A stretch of DNA of 7,572 bases from Cenarchaeum sp. GTDB lineage: Archaea > Thermoproteota > Nitrososphaeria > Nitrososphaerales > Nitrosopumilaceae. The stretch spans positions 1 to 7,572 of the forward strand of contig RKSK01000165.1 in the NCBI GenBank assembly GCA_007570915.1, written 5' to 3'. Positions 5,516-7,572 of the stretch are shown piece by piece (the first letter of the stretch is position 1; every line of letters starts with the position of its first letter). The notes beneath the pieces are model-generated. The model saw only the letters and a list, made by a program, of their open reading frames with translations, was not told the DNA's origin and did no database searches. A program made the translations under genes and the position numbers.

Positions 5516-6713
5516 ACGTCTCGCACGACTCGGGATCCCCGTGCACCGTGACCACCTTTGGGCTCCCCTTTATGCGCCTGACCATCTCAAAGAGGTCGGT
5601 CCGCCCCGAGTGGCCCGAAAACTCGAACTTTTTGACCTGCGCGGCCGCGGTCCGCGCCCCGCCGCGGACCTGGACCTTGCCGGTCTCCAGGAGCTTTCTG
5701 CCCGGCGTGCCCTCTCCCTGGTACGACACGAGGGCGATGCCGTTCCTGTCGTCAAAGGCGATCTCTTGCAGGTAAAAGACGGCGTTGCCCCCCACCAGCA
5801 TGCCCGCCGGCGATATCACGACGCACGGGCCCTCGAGGTTGCGCTTGCGGTCCTCGTGGCTCCTTATCGAGATCGCGTGCCCGACGGCGTCCTCAAAGAC
5901 CTTTGGGTCCCGCAGGTAGTCCATGTTGTCCATGATGATCTTGTTCACCTTGAGGGCCATGCCGTCCATGATGACGCGGTGGCCAAAGTTCGCGTTGCGC
6001 AGGACGCAGGCGATCTCCTGCGAGCGCTCGACGGAGAACGAGGGGATAAACAGTATGCCCTTGCGGTCCATGACCTCCTTGGCAAACTCGAGGAGGCCCG
6101 CCTCGGACTCCTTCCTTGGCGCCTGGTCCTTTAGCGCGTACGTGCTCTCCGTTATGAGGAGGTCCACGTCGCCGACGTCAAGGTCGGCCTCGCGGAGCAT
6201 CCTCGAGCCGCGCACGTTGACGTCGCCCGTGTAAAAGAGGCGCCTGCCGTCGGCCTCGACGATGACGGTGCTCCCGCCGACGACGTGGCCGGACTCGCGC
6301 AGCTCGGCGCGCAGGCCGCCTATCCCAAAGGGCTCGCCGAAGGCGTGGTGCGTCGCGTGGTCCATCATCGCGTTGACCTCGGGCAGGTCGTACTCGTGGC
6401 GCCCCTTCTCTATCTTTATCATGTCCTCGATGAGCAGCCTCGAGAGCTCCATAGTGGGCCTTGTCGCGTGCACGCCGACGCCGTTGCCGCCCCCGGCAAA
6501 GAGGGCCGGCACGTTGCCCGAGTGGTCGAGGTGCGCGTGCGATATGACGGCGCCGGCTATGTCCCTGGGCTTGACGTGCGTGGGGTACTGCGGGGGGTCG
6601 CCCCTGCGGCCAAACATGACGCCATAGTCGAGGAGGGCCCTCGTGGGGCCGGACTCGACCATGAACGCCGAGCGCCCGACCTCGCCGGCGGCGCCCAAAA
6701 CGCTTACCTTCAC
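5442..6713 (-). CDS. Beta-CASP metallo-beta-lactamase ribonuclease (KH-less, aCPSF2-like)
   Basis: The 423-residue protein is a zinc-dependent RNase related to eukaryotic CPSF73, acting in RNA 3'-end processing or decay. The metallo-beta-lactamase half has HAHLDH (59-64), His143 in SGHVVGGS and Asp164 in YTGDVN. The beta-CASP insertion and closing motifs follow: ITEST with Glu189 (motif A), SGHSGR with His368 (motif B) and VHGDP with His391 (motif C). All metal ligands appear present. There is no N-terminal KH region, so it is not full-length aCPSF1 (about 640 residues) and fits the shorter aCPSF2 group; an aRNase J assignment is less likely but not excluded. The frame stays open to ATG 6788, but GTG at 6713 is chosen: the family begins MKVSVLGAAGEVGRS, and a TATA box lies 27 bp upstream. 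The 3' end leads straight into the glycosylase gene. Confidence 0.93.
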   Translation of the reverse strand: MKVSVLGAAGEVGRSAFMVESGPTRALLDYGVMFGRRGDPPQYPTHVKPRDIAGAVISHAHLDHSGNVPALFAGGGNGVGVHATRPTMELSRLLIEDMIKIEKGRHEYDLPEVNAMMDHATHHAFGEPFGIGGLRAELRESGHVVGGSTVIVEADGRRLFYTGDVNVRGSRMLREADLDVGDVDLLITESTYALKDQAPRKESEAGLLEFAKEVMDRKGILFIPSFSVERSQEIACVLRNANFGHRVIMDGMALKVNKIIMDNMDYLRDPKVFEDAVGHAISIRSHEDRKRNLEGPCVVISPAGMLVGGNAVFYLQEIAFDDRNGIALVSYQGEGTPGRKLLETGKVQVRGGARTAAAQVKKFEFSGHSGRTDLFEMVRRIKGSPKVVTVHGDPESCETFAREIHEKFGLDAHAAVANETIEV

Positions 6714-6736
6714 TGCCGTGCGGGGCCCAGATCGTG

Positions 6737-6744
6737 CCTTAAAA
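6737..6744 (-). promoter_or_regulatory. TATA box of the RNase/glycosylase operon
   Basis: The minus strand reads TTTTAAGG, centred about 27 bp before the GTG at 6713. It decides the start in favour of GTG over the upstream ATG at 6788, which lies before the promoter. Confidence 0.65.
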
Positions 6745-6755
6745 CCCTCTCTATG

Positions 6756-6775
6756 GGGGGCGCCGCGGCGCCCCC
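6756..6775. promoter_or_regulatory. 20-bp perfect palindrome between divergent promoters
   Basis: GGGGG, CGCCG, CGGCG and CCCCC are read in order, a perfect inverted repeat with no spacer. It sits between the TATA boxes at 6737-6744 (minus) and 6797-6804 (plus), so a dimeric regulator bound there could act on both units. The operator role is inferred; GC-rich DNA makes chance palindromes commoner. Confidence 0.4.
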
Positions 6776-6796
6776 GCCCGCCGGCCACGCCTAAAC

Positions 6797-6804
6797 CTTT
6801 AATT
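6797..6804 (+). promoter_or_regulatory. TATA box of the 70-residue protein gene
   Basis: CTTTAATT is centred about 30 bp before ATG 6831, giving a leaderless or few-nucleotide-leader transcript. Confidence 0.6.
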
Positions 6805-6830
6805 ACAGCCGGATCGGGGGGGGCGCCCGT

Positions 6831-7043
6831 ATGGGCAGAAGCTACCAGGATTGGCTGAACCAGCAGGACCAGGCGCTAGTCGCCAAGGTCAGGCAGGGGG
6901 ACGAGTCCAACAAACCCCTCCTGAACCAGATAAACTGGATCTGGGTCGCCAACCTGATGAACAAGAAGGCGGAACTGAACCCGACCTCGGCCGAGCTACT
7001 CGACTGGGTGACCTCGGGCCAGATCGACGCCATGCGCAAGTAG
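6831..7043 (+). CDS. Conserved-looking 70-residue protein of unknown function
   Basis: The protein is small, soluble and strongly polar, with no cysteines, no signal peptide and no membrane segment. It is rich in Gln and Asn and has four tryptophans (8, 36, 38 and 59). A helical N-terminal part, SYQDWLNQQDQALVAKV, is followed by NKPLLNQINWIWVANLMNKK and a C-terminal helix, SAELLDWVTSGQIDAMRK. The composition is less Ala/Arg-driven than shadow frames here, which argues that it is a real, constrained protein. A TATA-like box 30 bp upstream and a T-tract 20 bp downstream frame it as a single-gene transcript. I think relatives exist in other Thaumarchaeota but do not recognise a domain. The tandem tryptophans suggest a protein-protein interface. 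It is divergent from the RNase gene and upstream of the ferredoxin. Confidence 0.85.
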   Translation: MGRSYQDWLNQQDQALVAKVRQGDESNKPLLNQINWIWVANLMNKKAELNPTSAELLDWVTSGQIDAMRK

Positions 7044-7062
7044 GCGCAACAACCACGCCCCC

Positions 7063-7069
7063 TATTTTT
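7063..7069 (+). terminator. T-tract terminator after the 70-residue gene
   Basis: A T-rich stretch (TATTTTT) lies 20 bp past the stop and is preceded by a C-rich run, matching U-rich archaeal termination. A second T-run at 7127-7131 precedes the ferredoxin promoter and may be a backup. Confidence 0.5.
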
Positions 7070-7138
7070 GACGTCCCGGGAGGGCAGCCCTGCGCGCGGG
7101 GCCCGGATACAACAGCGTTATGGGGGTTTTTGGCATGC

Positions 7139-7146
7139 TTTAAATA
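7139..7146 (+). promoter_or_regulatory. TATA box of the ferredoxin gene
   Basis: TTTAAATA is the best TATA match in the window and is preceded by GCATGC. Its centre is 30 bp before ATG 7173. GTG at 7164 is only about 21 bp away, so the ATG is favoured. Confidence 0.75.
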
Positions 7147-7172
7147 GCCACGGGGGCAAGCCTGTGGCAACA

Positions 7173-7475
7173 ATGCCAATAGCTATCCTGCCTGACGTGG
7201 ACGAGCAGAGGTGCATAGGCTGCGCGCTTTGCGTGGAGATTTGCACGTCGCTCGGACCGGACGTCCTGCGCGTAAAGCCCGTCGAGGGCTGGAAGAGGGG
7301 GAAGGCCTTTGTCTTCTATCCGGAGAGGTGCATATCTGACGGCGCATGCATAGGCGTGTGCCCGACGAAGTCCATCTTTTGGATGAGGCCAATGAACTAC
7401 ACCGCGGGCCAGCCCGTGCCCCTCCACAAGAACGGCGTGTTCGTCAAGGGCTGGGCAGAGGACGCCGCAAACTAG
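7173..7475 (+). CDS. Dicluster ferredoxin with Asp in one cluster-ligand position
   Basis: This 100-residue iron-sulfur electron carrier has a full first motif, with Cys 14, 17, 20 and 24 (CIGCALCVEIC). The second motif has Cys 53, 59 and 63, followed by Pro64, with Asp56 where the second cysteine would be (CISDGACIGVCP). In bacterial-type ferredoxins the fourth cysteine of each motif serves the other cluster. So one cluster should have four Cys ligands and the other three Cys plus Asp, either a [3Fe-4S] or an Asp-ligated [4Fe-4S] centre. A loop between the motifs (KPVEGWKRGKAFVFYPE) and a C-terminal tail of about 35 residues (FWMRPMNYTAGQPVPLHKNG) extend beyond minimal ferredoxins and resemble a thaumarchaeal subtype as I recall it. 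ATG 7173 is chosen over GTG 7164 from TATA spacing and the N-terminus MPIAILPDVDE. A role in central redox metabolism is inferred; the partner is unknown. Confidence 0.93.
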   Translation: MPIAILPDVDEQRCIGCALCVEICTSLGPDVLRVKPVEGWKRGKAFVFYPERCISDGACIGVCPTKSIFWMRPMNYTAGQPVPLHKNGVFVKGWAEDAAN

Positions 7476-7570
7476 GCGACCCTCCCGGCATTTCTTATTT
7501 TTAGCCTCGAGCGGCGGACGCCGCGTGGAAGCGTGCGCACGAGGCGCGCAATGTTCGCGTCGCCGGCGTC
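7472..7570 (-). CDS. Possible 3' end of a convergent gene (uncertain)
   Basis: From the right edge, one minus-strand frame is open for 32 codons to a TAG at 7474-7472, which overlaps the ferredoxin stop. Its peptide has a protein-like stretch (DANIARLVRTLPRGVRRSRL) and high third-position GC until the AT-rich last codons. Another minus-strand frame ends in TAA at 7503-7501 just before the AT-rich stretch and is an alternative. Too little is visible to choose, and neither may be real. Confidence 0.25.
   Translation of the reverse strand, partial: DAGDANIARLVRTLPRGVRRSRLKIRNAGRVA
7493..7503 (+). terminator. T-rich terminator after the ferredoxin gene
   Basis: A T-rich stretch (TTCTTATTTTTA and flanks) begins about 15 bp after the ferredoxin stop, the most T-rich downstream sequence in the window and typical of archaeal U-tract termination. 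Confidence 0.5.
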
Positions 7571-7572
7571 AT

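Noticed and set aside
4220..6134. Two long plus-strand frames (443 and 498 codons) across the tRNA, glycosylase and RNase genes
   Set aside because: They run antisense to genes with intact catalytic motifs, one crosses the tRNA, and they are rich in Arg, Pro and Ala without any recognisable family.
6714..6788. N-terminal extension of the RNase from ATG 6788
   Set aside because: It would start upstream of the TATA box, and the extra residues are basic and unlike the family N-terminus. GTG 6713 fits both the promoter and the homology.
7044..7172. A small gene between the 70-residue protein and the ferredoxin
   Set aside because: No frame with a promoter-matched start was found. The region holds two T-tracts and the ferredoxin TATA box.
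7525..7572. A new plus-strand gene starting with GTG at 7525, about 27 bp after the T-rich stretch
   Set aside because: The spacing resembles a promoter, but the codons have low third-position GC and the peptide is Arg-rich, unlike coding sequence here. The T-rich stretch is better read as the ferredoxin terminator.

Overview
The window comes from a GC-rich archaeon, most likely an ammonia-oxidising thaumarchaeote (Nitrososphaeria). The evidence is archaeal translation factor aIF2-beta with its DUF424 partner, a DUF373 membrane protein, a DUF5679 zinc-ribbon miniprotein, a KH-less beta-CASP RNase, an archaeal OGG-type glycosylase and a ferredoxin of a type I associate with Thaumarchaeota. Promoters are archaeal TATA boxes close to start codons. 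By eye, GC is about two thirds, far above free-living Nitrosopumilus and nearer to GC-rich sponge-associated relatives such as Cenarchaeum. That placement is inference.

Layout. 3-1514 (+): the 3' part of a large secreted FG-GAP/beta-propeller protein. 1515-1715: a very GC-rich convergent spacer with a 29-bp direct repeat and palindromes. 1716-3411 (-): two separately promoted envelope genes, a DUF373 six-helix membrane protein and a 162-residue anchored protein. 3412-3548: a divergent promoter region with an AT-rich inverted repeat. 3549-4460 (+): DUF5679, then the aIF2-beta/DUF424 operon. 4491-6713 (-): the RNase and an 8-oxoguanine glycosylase in one overlapping operon, then tRNA-Arg(UCU). 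6714-6830: a divergent promoter region with a 20-bp perfect palindrome. 6831-7475 (+): a 70-residue unknown protein and a ferredoxin. A possible convergent gene enters from the right edge.

From 3549 onward the genes are mostly information processing (translation initiation, RNA decay, base-excision repair, tRNA) plus electron transfer. Nothing looks mobile: no transposase, integrase, CRISPR or phage gene.

Three patterns cut across genes. First, every well-bounded gene with its own promoter has a TATA-like box centred 27-30 bp before the start codon, implying leaderless or near-leaderless mRNAs. This fixes two start codons (3411 and 6713) inside the longest frames. Second, four genes on both strands end in CCC-TAG-G, so their stop codons sit in CCTAGG palindromes, and two of these share a 14-mer in the same DNA orientation. 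Third, five of the ten confidently called proteins end in proline. No clearly new multi-gene system is visible; the stop-codon palindromes are the most unusual signal.
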